A stretch of 12,585 nucleotides of DNA, taken from positions 1 to 12,585 of the forward strand of contig CAMJAJ010000006.1 of NCBI GenBank assembly GCA_946403565.1, read 5' to 3'. The position numbers and the translations under genes were made by a program. Shown in pieces: positions 1 through 6,886 of the stretch. The number at the start of each line of letters is the position of its first letter. The first letter of the stretch is position 1. This DNA is from an uncultured Treponema sp. (GTDB taxonomy: Bacteria > Spirochaetota > Spirochaetia > Treponematales > Treponemataceae). Below the pieces are notes generated by a model. That model saw nothing but the letters and a program-made list of their open reading frames with translations. It ran no database searches and was not told the DNA's origin.

Positions 1-372
1 CTTGTCGGTGGAGACGTTGAAGTTGGGGAACACGGTCTCTACTTTTTTCTGCCTGTTGGGGGTGTCCGCGTCGAGGCGTTCGAATGTCGCCGAATCCTTT
101 ATGTCCGTGAAGTCGTTCCAGAACAGGGCCGTATTGCACTTGGGGCAGCAGCCGATGTCGTATATCAGGGGGTAGACGCGGCCGAATTTCTTGGATGGCT
201 CGAAGACCCTGTGCAGCTCGTCGGTCAGCGGCCCTGCGATCATGCGTCCGCCGCCCTTGTGCATCTCCTCCTGCCCGAATTTCTTCCCGCACACTGGGCA
301 GGCGACAAGGTCCTTCTTCCAGTATGTTACGGCAGGCTTCTTGCCGCCCTCTTCCTCTTTCTTAGTAGCCAT
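1..372 (-). CDS. DUF2225-like putative zinc-ribbon protein, 3' end outside window
   Basis: The first 124 codons are open and the gene runs off the left edge. The ATG at 372 has a strong Shine-Dalgarno (GGAGG, 4 nt upstream) that overlaps the end of acpS, leaving only 1 nt between the two genes, so it is probably the next gene of the same operon. The start is Lys/Glu-rich (residues 2-20). A CPVCGKKF motif follows (Cys25, Cys28), then a second cysteine pair in CCPKC (Cys76, Cys79), a spacing that suggests a bound metal, probably zinc. The layout, with CPxCG near the N-terminus and an 'IGCCPKCNTALFWNDF' segment about 45 residues later, resembles the DUF2225 family, whose biochemical role is not established. 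No signal peptide or membrane segment is visible in this part. Family assignment is from memory of the motif layout; the missing C-terminal half limits certainty. Confidence 0.72.
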   Translation of the reverse strand, partial: MATKKEEEGGKKPAVTYWKKDLVACPVCGKKFGQEEMHKGGGRMIAGPLTDELHRVFEPSKKFGRVYPLIYDIGCCPKCNTALFWNDFTDIKDSATFERLDADTPNRQKKVETVFPNFNVSTDK

Positions 373-373
373 A

Positions 374-754
374 TTACCTCCGCTCTATGATCACAAATGC
401 AACAGCATATTCCTTTTCATGGCTCAGGGAGACATGCACCTGGGCATCCCTGCCGCACAGGGACTCAAGTTTCTCCCTTGCCCCACCCGTCACGCGGAGG
501 AAAGGCTGTCCATCATCGTTCTTCTCTATATAAATATCGGCAAGTTTGAAGGCGGAAAAACCAGTTCCTAACGCTTTTGAGAAGGCTTCCTTCGCGGCGA
601 AGCGGGCCGCGTACCACTCCATGAGCCGGCCCTGGCTGGCCTCCCCCGGGAAAAGCTCCTTGCCGTTGAAGAACCGGGCCAGCATCTCCGGTTTTTCGAG
701 CCACTTTCCAAAGCGTGAGACCTTGGCGATGTCGCAGCCTATTCCGACTATCAT
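374..754 (-). CDS. acpS: Holo-[acyl-carrier-protein] synthase AcpS
   Basis: AcpS transfers 4'-phosphopantetheine from CoA to the serine of apo-acyl carrier protein, activating ACP for fatty acid synthesis in the cytoplasm. The 126-residue protein has the family length and its metal-binding motifs: GIGCDI at residues 4-9 (Asp8) and FAAKEAFSKALGTG at 52-65 (Glu56), plus the C-terminal SLSHEKEYAVAFV strand. The open frame extends 24 codons further upstream into ybbR, but homology begins exactly at MIVGIGCD, so the ATG at 754 was chosen. No clear Shine-Dalgarno precedes it. The ybbR stop lies 5 nt upstream, so translational coupling is likely. The downstream DUF2225-like gene starts 1 nt after the stop. 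Confidence 0.95.
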   Translation of the reverse strand: MIVGIGCDIAKVSRFGKWLEKPEMLARFFNGKELFPGEASQGRLMEWYAARFAAKEAFSKALGTGFSAFKLADIYIEKNDDGQPFLRVTGGAREKLESLCGRDAQVHVSLSHEKEYAVAFVIIERR

Positions 755-759
755 CGCCG

Positions 760-1776
760 CTACTGGTAGTAATTCCCGTAGTTGGGGGAGGGAAGCTCTT
801 CCATGACGTCCTCCTCCGGCTTCCACCTGGCCGTCACGGTTATGGAGTCTATCGACTGCTCTATCTTCACGTTGTTCGGCCCGAAGACGAAGACGGGGAC
901 TGTCTTTTCGCCCGGTTCCGTCGCCAGCGAGCAGTCCGCCGCGGCCGAGAAGGAGCTTGCCTTCAGCCTGTCCAGGTCCAGCTGCTTGCCTTCCGCTATG
1001 ATGTCCAGCTTGTAGTTCTTGTGCAGGATCTCCAGGCCGGGGTTCACGTTCTCGTACGATATCTCTATCCCCTGTATGGTCTTCTTCCCCACCATCGGCG
1101 TTATGACGACGGAGACGGTGACCTTCTGGTCGTATTCGTCCGTGTCCACGTGCACCAGCTTGCTCATGTTCTGAAAGCCGACCTCCGTGCTGAGGCTTTC
1201 CGTCGCCCCGTCAAGGTCCACCTGCTCGGTCTGCACCTCGGTTATCCCGACCAGGGAGCTCCGCGGCCCCTTCATCCGCACGCTCGTGGGGTTGATCGAG
1301 ATGGCCCCCTGCTCGTAGCCGTACGCGGGTTTTCCCGAGATGGTGGCGGAGACCGGTATGTAGCGCACGGTCTCCTCCTCGACCTCGAGCCGTATGGTCT
1401 TTGGCTGCGGATCAAGCTCGAGGGGGTAGATGTCCAGGAACTTCGACGGTTGCTTCGGCTCCACATATACGGGGAAATCGTAGGTTCCCGCCTCCGAGTA
1501 GTAGTCCAGGTTTATGTAGGCCGTCAGGTCGCTTCCTGAGATGCGGTCCAGCTTTTCCCTGTCGGTCCGGACGGTGACGACGACATTCGTCGGGTACGGG
1601 TAACCGCTTTTCACGGTGAGGTTGCCCTCGGACTTGACCTCCAGCTTGACGTTGCGGTCGTCCGTTCCAAAGCGCTGTGTCCAGTAGACGGCGTAGATGG
1701 CTATGGCGAAGATGAAGCAGCAGAGCTTCTCTTTCCAGTTGCTGAGCAGCTTTTCACGAATCAGACTTGCGTTCAT
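760..1776 (-). CDS. ybbR: YbbR-domain protein, CdaR-like partner of the c-di-AMP cyclase
   Basis: A 338-residue protein with one N-terminal membrane anchor (about residues 16-34, LCCFIFAIAIYAVYW) and a long extracytoplasmic region of beta-rich repeats of the YbbR type (for example 'YPYPTNVVVTVRT', 'IRLEVEEETVRYIPVSATI', 'VEVGFQN..'-like strands), about three repeats by eye. In Firmicutes the YbbR protein CdaR is encoded next to cdaA and modulates its cyclase activity at the membrane; the same adjacency here supports that role by inference. ATG at 1776 is preferred because GAGG lies 9 nt upstream. The in-frame ATG at 1791 has its GAGG almost touching the codon. The gene overlaps the 3' end of cdaA by 23 nt, which implies coupled translation. 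It is shorter than the roughly 480-residue B. subtilis CdaR. Confidence 0.85.
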   Translation of the reverse strand: MNASLIREKLLSNWKEKLCCFIFAIAIYAVYWTQRFGTDDRNVKLEVKSEGNLTVKSGYPYPTNVVVTVRTDREKLDRISGSDLTAYINLDYYSEAGTYDFPVYVEPKQPSKFLDIYPLELDPQPKTIRLEVEEETVRYIPVSATISGKPAYGYEQGAISINPTSVRMKGPRSSLVGITEVQTEQVDLDGATESLSTEVGFQNMSKLVHVDTDEYDQKVTVSVVITPMVGKKTIQGIEISYENVNPGLEILHKNYKLDIIAEGKQLDLDRLKASSFSAAADCSLATEPGEKTVPVFVFGPNNVKIEQSIDSITVTARWKPEEDVMEELPSPNYGNYYQ

Positions 1777-2581
1777 CTTCTGAATCCTCATCCTCTATCG
1801 TTTGTTGTTCCTTCGTAATCTCGAGCTTCTTTTCAAGGATCCTGGACAGGACCTCTACGGAGAGGTCGTAGTGGAGCTGGGAATCGTAGGCGAGGCTGAT
1901 CGCCCCAGTCTCCTCGCTGACCACGAGGATTATCGCGTCGCTCTGCTCGCTCAGTCCCAGCGCGGCCCGGTGCCTGGTCCCGTAGGTCTTCTTGATATCG
2001 TAGTTCTCGCTTGTGGGGAGGAAGCAGCCGGCGGCGATGATCTTGTTGCCCTGCACGATGCAGGCACCGTCGTGCATCGGCGTGTCGTGGCCGAAAATCG
2101 TGACGAGCAGGTTCTCCGACAGGTCCGCGTTGATCCGCTGCCCGCTGTTTATCTCCTGTTCGAGCTTCGAGGCCTTCATGAACACGACGAGCATGCCCCT
2201 CCTGTCCTTTGCCAGCTTGGTGGCGGCGAGCAGGGTGGAGTCCACGTAGGTGCGCTTCTTCTTTCCTCCCAGGGGAAACCAGTCCGTCTGCCCCAACTTG
2301 AGGAGGATCTTCCGCATCTCCGGCTGCAGGATTATCACCGCCCCGATGATGAACGCAGGCCCCATCAGCGTCAGGATCCAGCTCAGGGCCTTCAGCTTGA
2401 AGATGTTGACCACCAGTACGTAGAAGATTGCGAAGTAAATGACCGCCCGCAGGACCTGCACGGCGTTCGTCCGCACGACGAACTTGTAGGCCCAGTAGAG
2501 GAGGAAGGTTATGACCAGTATGTCGAGGACTGGGTTTATGTAGTTCGTGTATATGGTGCTTAGCGTGTTGAAGAAATTCAC
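1754..2581 (-). CDS. cdaA: Membrane diadenylate cyclase CdaA (c-di-AMP synthase)
   Basis: Makes cyclic di-AMP from two ATP. This messenger usually controls potassium/osmolyte transport and cell-wall homeostasis. The 275-residue protein has three N-terminal membrane helices (about 16-32, 41-60, 64-84), then a DAC (DisA_N) domain with both signature motifs: MHDGACIV (DGA at 171-173) and GTRHRAALG (RHR at 203-205). Length and domain order match CdaA rather than DisA or CdaS. The start codon is GTG at 2581; it overlaps the folP stop as GTGA, and GAGAGG lies about 6 nt upstream. The C-terminal tail (about 262-275, EDEDSEDERKSDS) is highly charged and its DNA also encodes the start of the YbbR protein. 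Position between folP and ybbR places it in the dxs-acpS operon. Confidence 0.95.
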   Translation of the reverse strand: MNFFNTLSTIYTNYINPVLDILVITFLLYWAYKFVVRTNAVQVLRAVIYFAIFYVLVVNIFKLKALSWILTLMGPAFIIGAVIILQPEMRKILLKLGQTDWFPLGGKKKRTYVDSTLLAATKLAKDRRGMLVVFMKASKLEQEINSGQRINADLSENLLVTIFGHDTPMHDGACIVQGNKIIAAGCFLPTSENYDIKKTYGTRHRAALGLSEQSDAIILVVSEETGAISLAYDSQLHYDLSVEVLSRILEKKLEITKEQQTIEDEDSEDERKSDS

Positions 2582-3417
2582 AGGGACCCTCTCAGTGATT
2601 CTAGCACGTCAAGCGTGTTGCGGCAAGCCTTCACGTCGTGCACGCGCACCATGGAGGCCCCACGCAGCACCGCCAGCAGGTCGGCCGCGAGGGTTCCGAA
2701 GAGCCGCCCGTCGCTTTCGGGGCTGCCCCCGTCCTCTCCGACCATTGCCCCTATGCAGGTTTTCCGGGAGAGGGCCATGAGGATGGGGTACTTCCCTCCG
2801 CACAGGGAGCCGCAGTTCCAGATGAGGGCCCGGTTCTCCGCAAGCCCCTTGCCGAATCCGATGCCCGGGTCCACGATTATCATGTCGCTGGGAATGCCCG
2901 CCTCCTCCGCACGCCTGGCCCGCTCCTCCAGATAGGCGCTGACCTGGCCAAGCACGTCGGCATAGGAGGTCTCCTGCTGCATCGTGGCGGGCACCCCCCG
3001 CTTGTGCATCAGTATCACGGGAAGCCCCTTGTCCGCGGCGAACGACGCGAGTTCCGGGTCGTCCTCCAGGGCCGAGATGTCGTTCACGATGTCCGCCCCC
3101 GCGTTCCAGGCGGCCTCCATGACGCGCTTCTTCCGCGTGTCCACGGATATCGGGATGTCGGTCCGCCGCCGGACCTGCTCTATCAGCGGGACGACCCGGC
3201 GGACCTCCTCTTCCTCCCCGACGTATGAGGAGCCGGGCCTGGTGGACTCCCCGCCTATGTCCAGGATGTCCGCCCCCTCGTCGACGAGGCGGAGCGCCAG
3301 GTCCGCGCCGCCCCTGCTGCCTCCGTAGAAGCTGTCGGGCGTTGCGTTCACGATTCCCATTATGAAGGCCGGTCGGGTGGTGGAAATCTCCCTTCCGGAG
3401 AGTTTCAGCCTTTTCAT
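2578..3417 (-). CDS. folP: Dihydropteroate synthase
   Basis: Condenses para-aminobenzoate with hydroxymethyl-dihydropterin diphosphate in folate synthesis; it is the sulfonamide target in bacteria. The 279-residue protein has normal length and all family blocks in order: GIVNATPDSF (21-30), DIGGESTRPG (53-62), PISVDTRK (89-96), NDIS (112-115), LMHKRG (136-141), IVDPGIGFGK (181-190), ALSRKTCIG (215-223) and RVHDV (258-262). ATG at 3417 overlaps the dxs stop as ATGA and has a strong GGAGG 7 nt upstream. The same open frame continues far upstream inside dxs as an antisense-free overlap shadow, which was trimmed. Its TGA overlaps the GTG start of cdaA. No other folate genes are in the window. Confidence 0.96.
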   Translation of the reverse strand: MKRLKLSGREISTTRPAFIMGIVNATPDSFYGGSRGGADLALRLVDEGADILDIGGESTRPGSSYVGEEEEVRRVVPLIEQVRRRTDIPISVDTRKKRVMEAAWNAGADIVNDISALEDDPELASFAADKGLPVILMHKRGVPATMQQETSYADVLGQVSAYLEERARRAEEAGIPSDMIIVDPGIGFGKGLAENRALIWNCGSLCGGKYPILMALSRKTCIGAMVGEDGGSPESDGRLFGTLAADLLAVLRGASMVRVHDVKACRNTLDVLESLRGSL

Positions 3418-5378
3418 TTTGATTCCTCCAGCAGTTTCAGCGCCGCGTCGGCTATGTCCCTGGGGCTCAGGCCCGCCTCCTCCAGGATCTGCTCCCGGTT
3501 GCCGTTGCTCAAGAAGCGGTCGGGGAAGGACAGCACCGCGGTGGCGGCCCTGCTTCCCCTCCGTCCGCTGCAGTGCACGAGCCGGTCCAGGTATTCGGCC
3601 ATGCCGCCGACGTACACCCCGTCCTCGATGAAGACGATGGCCGAGTATTTGTCCGCGATGGAGATGAAGTAGCTTTCGTCGAAGGGCTTCAGGAAGCGGA
3701 GTATATATATGTCCGCGCTGGAGTCCTTGAGCAGGAGCTGCCGTGCCGCGGTCAGGGTCTCGCTGTACATGCTTCCCGTGCAGACGAGCAGTATGTCGGA
3801 GGCCTTCCTGCCTTTCCTCCTGTTTTTCGGGGCGGCCGCCGTCTCCTCGCTGTCCTCGAGGGCCGCGCTGAGGGCGGGGGCGAAGTCCGAGCTCTTTATC
3901 AGCAGGCCCCTTCCGCTCATCACGGGCTTGGCGAAGGCGGGAATCTCCGAGGGACAGGACATCTTGGGCCAGCGTATCGCGACCGGCCCCTCCGCCTGGC
4001 CTGCCGCCCAGTCCAGGCACAGCTCCATGTCCCGTGCGCTCGAGACCGTCATCAGCGTCATGTTCGGTATGGGGCGGAGGAGGGCTATGTCGAAGATGCC
4101 CTGGTGGGTCTCCCCGTCCGCCGGGACCGCCCCCGCCCTGTCGAGCACGAGCACCACGTGCCGGTTCTGCAGGGCTATGTCCTCGATTATCTGGTCCACC
4201 GACCGCTGTATGAAGGTGGAGTATATGGCGACCAGGGGGACCATGCCCCCGGCGGCGAGGCCTCCTGCGAACGTCACCGCATGCTCCTCCGCGATGCCGA
4301 CGTCGAAGAAGCGGTTCCGGTAGCGCCGGGAGAATGAGTCCAGCCCTGTTCCCTTGGACATGGCGGCCGTTATGGCGCATATCCGGGGATTCTCCGCGGC
4401 CATGCTGACGATCTTCCGGCTGAACACCTCGGTGAAGCTCACCGTGTCGAATTTTTCGACCAGCCCGTCGCTTATGTTGAAGGGGCCCACCCCGTGGAAG
4501 GTCGAGGGGTCATGCTCTGCGGGCCGGTAGCCCTTGCCTTTCTTGGTGATGACGTGTATGACGACCGGGCGGTTCAGCTTCTTTGCCCGGCGGAACATCT
4601 GTTCCATCTGCTGTATGTTGTGGCCGTTGAGCGGGCCCACGTACTCGAAGCCCAGGTCCACGAAGAGGTTGTTCGTCAGGAGCAGGCCCTTGAGGCCGCG
4701 CTTGAAGCGGTATATGAATTTCCCCAGGTTCCGGTTTATGTAGGGGATGTCGTCCACCAGCCGGTCTATCTTGTAGCGGAAGTTCTGGTAGCCGGCCGTC
4801 GCCGTGAGCTGCGACAGGTAGCGCGAGACGGAGCCGGTGTTGGGGCTTATGGACATCTTGTTGTCGTTGACGATGACGATGAGGTTCTTGGTCAGCTGCC
4901 CCGCGTGGTTCAGCGCCTCGTATGCCATTCCGCCGGTCAGCGCGCCGTCCCCGATGACGGCGACGACCTTGTCGTCCCGCCCCTGCAGCCTCCAGGCGGA
5001 AATCAAACCCAGCGCGGACGAGATGGACGAGGAGGCATGGCCTGCGTCAAAGTAGTCATGGGGGCTCTCGCTGATGCGGGTGAATCCGGATATGCCGTCC
5101 TTCTGCCGGATGCTTGGAAAGTCTTTGTAGCGGCCCGTCAGGAGCTTGTGGGAGTAGCACTGGTGGCTCACGTCCCAGACGATTGCGTCCTGCGGACTGT
5201 TGAACACCCGGTGCAGGGCGATGGAAAGCTCCACGGAGCCGAGGTTGCTTGCAAGGTGGCCGCCGTTCTTTCCGACGGTCTCTATGATGACCGTCCTCAG
5301 CTCCTTTGCGAGGAGCTGCAGGGATGAGGAAGGCAGCTTTTTTAGGTCGTCAGGCGAATTGATGTTCTGTAGGAGCAA
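3414..5378 (-). CDS. dxs: 1-deoxy-D-xylulose-5-phosphate synthase
   Basis: Thiamine-diphosphate enzyme that joins pyruvate and glyceraldehyde 3-phosphate, the first step of the MEP isoprenoid pathway. The 654-residue protein shows the DXS layout: GGHLASNLG (39-47), WDVSHQCYSH (68-77), TPP motif GDGALTGG (143-150) with NDNKMSIS (171-178), transketolase pyrimidine domain with GIAEEHAVTF (361-370; Glu364 is the catalytic position), then DRAGAVPADGETHQG (413-427), RPIPNM, and a C-terminal transketolase domain. The start is TTG at 5378, with GAGG 7 nt upstream; the N-terminus LLQNINSPDDLKKLP aligns with the start of Firmicutes DXS, which supports it. Residues about 499-526 form a charged low-complexity insertion that makes it slightly longer than usual. 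An intrinsic terminator lies just upstream of the ribosome site. Confidence 0.97.
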   Translation of the reverse strand: MLLQNINSPDDLKKLPSSSLQLLAKELRTVIIETVGKNGGHLASNLGSVELSIALHRVFNSPQDAIVWDVSHQCYSHKLLTGRYKDFPSIRQKDGISGFTRISESPHDYFDAGHASSSISSALGLISAWRLQGRDDKVVAVIGDGALTGGMAYEALNHAGQLTKNLIVIVNDNKMSISPNTGSVSRYLSQLTATAGYQNFRYKIDRLVDDIPYINRNLGKFIYRFKRGLKGLLLTNNLFVDLGFEYVGPLNGHNIQQMEQMFRRAKKLNRPVVIHVITKKGKGYRPAEHDPSTFHGVGPFNISDGLVEKFDTVSFTEVFSRKIVSMAAENPRICAITAAMSKGTGLDSFSRRYRNRFFDVGIAEEHAVTFAGGLAAGGMVPLVAIYSTFIQRSVDQIIEDIALQNRHVVLVLDRAGAVPADGETHQGIFDIALLRPIPNMTLMTVSSARDMELCLDWAAGQAEGPVAIRWPKMSCPSEIPAFAKPVMSGRGLLIKSSDFAPALSAALEDSEETAAAPKNRRKGRKASDILLVCTGSMYSETLTAARQLLLKDSSADIYILRFLKPFDESYFISIADKYSAIVFIEDGVYVGGMAEYLDRLVHCSGRRGSRAATAVLSFPDRFLSNGNREQILEEAGLSPRDIADAALKLLEESK

Positions 5379-5391
5379 TCCAGTTCCTCAC

Positions 5392-5417
5392 AAAAAAAAA
5401 GCCGGGAAATTCCCGGC
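5392..5417 (-). terminator. Intrinsic terminator between the mS38-like gene and dxs
   Basis: On the minus strand a perfect GC-rich inverted repeat (GCCGGGAA/TTCCCGGC, 5401-5417) is followed directly by nine T (5400-5392), a classic Rho-independent terminator. It ends the transcript of the 29-codon gene. The T-tract finishes only 2 nt before the GAGG of dxs (5386-5389), so it also sits in the leader of dxs and may act as an attenuator. Confidence 0.88.
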
Positions 5418-5424
5418 CGCTTTG

Positions 5425-5462
5425 GTGGAATGCTGTTCCATAGACTCCTTGCACGCAAGGAG
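5425..5462 (-). other. Two further hairpins in the leader upstream of dxs
   Basis: The 5418-5509 spacer holds a perfect 8-bp inverted repeat CTCCTTGC/GCAAGGAG with a 2-nt centre (5445-5462) and a weaker TGGAA/TTCCA pair (5425-5439). Together with the terminator, three hairpins lie in series between the mS38-like stop codon and dxs. No known riboswitch class was recognised, and no promoter was found in this spacer. Confidence 0.5.
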
Positions 5463-5509
5463 CCGTCTGGACAGCCTTCCTTTTTTTGGGAGCAAAAACC
5501 GCTACACGC

Positions 5510-5599
5510 TTACTTTGCTTTATGCCGATTCCGCCTCAGCATCTTCTTCCGCTTATGTGTTGCGATTTTTGCGCGCTTTCTTTTCTTACCACAAGGCAC
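5510..5599 (-). CDS. 29-residue basic AURKAIP1/COX24 (mS38-like) ribosome-associated protein
   Basis: A complete tiny gene: GTG start at 5599, an AAGGAG Shine-Dalgarno with 7-nt spacing, 29 codons, TAA stop. The product begins MPCGKKRKRAKIATHKRKKM and continues with LRRNRHKAK, so more than half of the residues are Lys or Arg. This matches the AURKAIP1/COX24 C-terminal domain (mitochondrial ribosomal protein mS38), which occurs as stand-alone proteins of about this size in Bacteroidetes and some other bacteria, with the pattern KKRKRxKIxTHKRKK. It probably binds rRNA; that is inferred from family and charge. It has its own sigma70-type promoter (5629-5657) and is followed about 90 nt later by an intrinsic terminator. 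Family call is by memory of the motif, not a search. Confidence 0.85.
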   Translation of the reverse strand: MPCGKKRKRAKIATHKRKKMLRRNRHKAK

Positions 5600-5628
5600 G
5601 ATAGGACTCCTTAAAATTTCTATGGGAC

Positions 5629-5657
5629 ATTATGCTTGTTTTTCCCGTTTAAGTCAA
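5629..5657 (-). promoter_or_regulatory. Sigma70-type promoter of the mS38-like gene
   Basis: On the minus strand TTGACT (5657-5652) and CATAAT (5634-5629) are separated by exactly 17 nt, predicting a start near 5622 and a leader of about 23 nt before the GTG at 5599. The -35 box is formed by the last sense codon of hemW and adjacent bases, so the promoter overlaps the hemW 3' end. It is also the nearest visible promoter upstream of dxs. Confidence 0.8.
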
Positions 5658-6872
5658 GTGCCTTAAAAAGCTGTTCAGGAAGGAGAGTGCCCTGCCGGAA
5701 AAAGAGAAGGTCCGTTCCCCTTCCGTCCCGGAAATCCTGCAGCCGAAGGCCATCCCTTCCTGCGAGGAGAACCACTGCCAGGCCCCTCCGTCCACGCCCA
5801 GCCGGGCCTCCAGGTCGCCGTGCCAGGGGGCGAGCGCGGAAAAGCGTTCCCGGTACTCCTGGGCGTTCACCCCCCTGCTGGAGCGCAGCCCCATCATCAG
5901 GAACTCCTCCTCCTCGGTCTCCAGGGACAGGGCCTCCGTCTCCCGGGGAATTCCGCCTGCCCGTGGCGCGTGGCTTCCGTCATGTTCCTGCCAGAACGCG
6001 GTGTAGGCCTGCACGTCCCTGGTGTTCGTCCAGCGGAGGCCGCCTTCCCCACTGAAGGCGTAGAGGCTGCCCGTGGCCCCGCTTCCCGCGCCGATGTAGT
6101 CCTCCTGCATCCAGTAGGCCATGTTGTGGCGGCTCCCGTGTCCCTCCCGGCAGAAGTTGGACACCTCGTACTGCGAGAGCCCTGCGTCTTCGATCATGCG
6201 TTTCCCTTCCAGCCACTGCTCGTCGGCCTCGTCGCAGTCCCAGTCCACGCGGCCGCTGCGTATGTCCCCGTAGAGCGGCGTCTCCTCCTCCACGGTCAGG
6301 CTGTAGAGGGAGAGGTGGTCCGGCCCGTAGGAGAGGCATTCTTCCAGCGAGGACAGGAATTCCTTGCGGTCCTGGCAGGGCAGGCCGGCGATCAGGTCCA
6401 GGCACAGCTCGTCCCGCCAGGTCCGCTTCACCAGTCCGAGCGCGTTCCGGGCCGCGGAGGGGCTGCAGTTCCGGCCCACGCTTGCAAGCGCGCCTTCGTT
6501 CAGGCTCTGGATGCCCAGGGAGAGCCGCCTCCGTTTTGCGGGGCATACGGCGAATGTCTCCAGCAGTTCCGCGGTAAGGCTTTCCGGGTTCATCTCCACG
6601 GTGACTTCCTCCGGAGGCGTGGGGCCGGAGCATGCCGCCTGCAGGAGGGCGGACAGCTGGCCGGGGGAAAGGAGGCTCGGCGTGCCGCCCCCCACGTAGA
6701 CGGTGCTGAACGAGTCGATCTTCTGGTGATGTTTATGGAAGGAAATCTCGTGGAGGAGGGCCGTCAGGTATGCGTCGGGAACCTCCCTGCTTTTCTCCAG
6801 GCTGAAGAAGTCGCAGTAGGCGCACTTGGAGCGGCAGAAGGGGATGTGGACGTAGAGGCTCTTGCGGTTCAT
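5649..6872 (-). CDS. hemW: Radical SAM heme chaperone HemW (coproporphyrinogen III oxidase-like)
   Basis: HemW proteins are radical SAM relatives of HemN that bind heme and insert it into target proteins; many were once annotated as oxygen-independent coproporphyrinogen oxidases. The 407-residue protein has the [4Fe-4S] motif CRSKCAYCDFF (Cys13, Cys17, Cys20), SAM-contact GGGTPS (61-66), LGIQSLNE (119-126), and the HemW-type HNxxYW motif (His249-Trp254) with YIGAGSGA after it. ATG at 6872 fits homology starting NRKSLYVHIPFC. The open frame continues upstream through lepB and was trimmed. It starts 14 nt after the lepB-like stop without a clear Shine-Dalgarno, so coupling is likely. The TAA at 5649 lies beside the -35 box of the next gene. 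Confidence 0.92.
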   Translation of the reverse strand: MNRKSLYVHIPFCRSKCAYCDFFSLEKSREVPDAYLTALLHEISFHKHHQKIDSFSTVYVGGGTPSLLSPGQLSALLQAACSGPTPPEEVTVEMNPESLTAELLETFAVCPAKRRRLSLGIQSLNEGALASVGRNCSPSAARNALGLVKRTWRDELCLDLIAGLPCQDRKEFLSSLEECLSYGPDHLSLYSLTVEEETPLYGDIRSGRVDWDCDEADEQWLEGKRMIEDAGLSQYEVSNFCREGHGSRHNMAYWMQEDYIGAGSGATGSLYAFSGEGGLRWTNTRDVQAYTAFWQEHDGSHAPRAGGIPRETEALSLETEEEEFLMMGLRSSRGVNAQEYRERFSALAPWHGDLEARLGVDGGAWQWFSSQEGMAFGCRISGTEGERTFSFSGRALSFLNSFLRHLT

Positions 6873-6886
6873 CCAGGGAGGGGCGC

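Noticed and set aside
715..1539. 274-codon plus-strand frame opposite ybbR and acpS
   Set aside because: Antisense shadow; rich in Arg, Leu and Val with no family features.
3418..4380. Upstream extension of the folP frame into dxs
   Set aside because: Its translation is Gly/Arg/Pro-rich without motifs and overlaps conserved DXS coding in another frame; folP homology begins at 3417.
4494..5327. 277-codon plus-strand frame opposite dxs
   Set aside because: Lies antisense to the most conserved part of DXS and has no recognisable domain or ribosome site.
5379..5509. TPP riboswitch in front of dxs
   Set aside because: The conserved TPP-aptamer CUGAGA-type core was not found; only simple hairpins and a terminator are visible.
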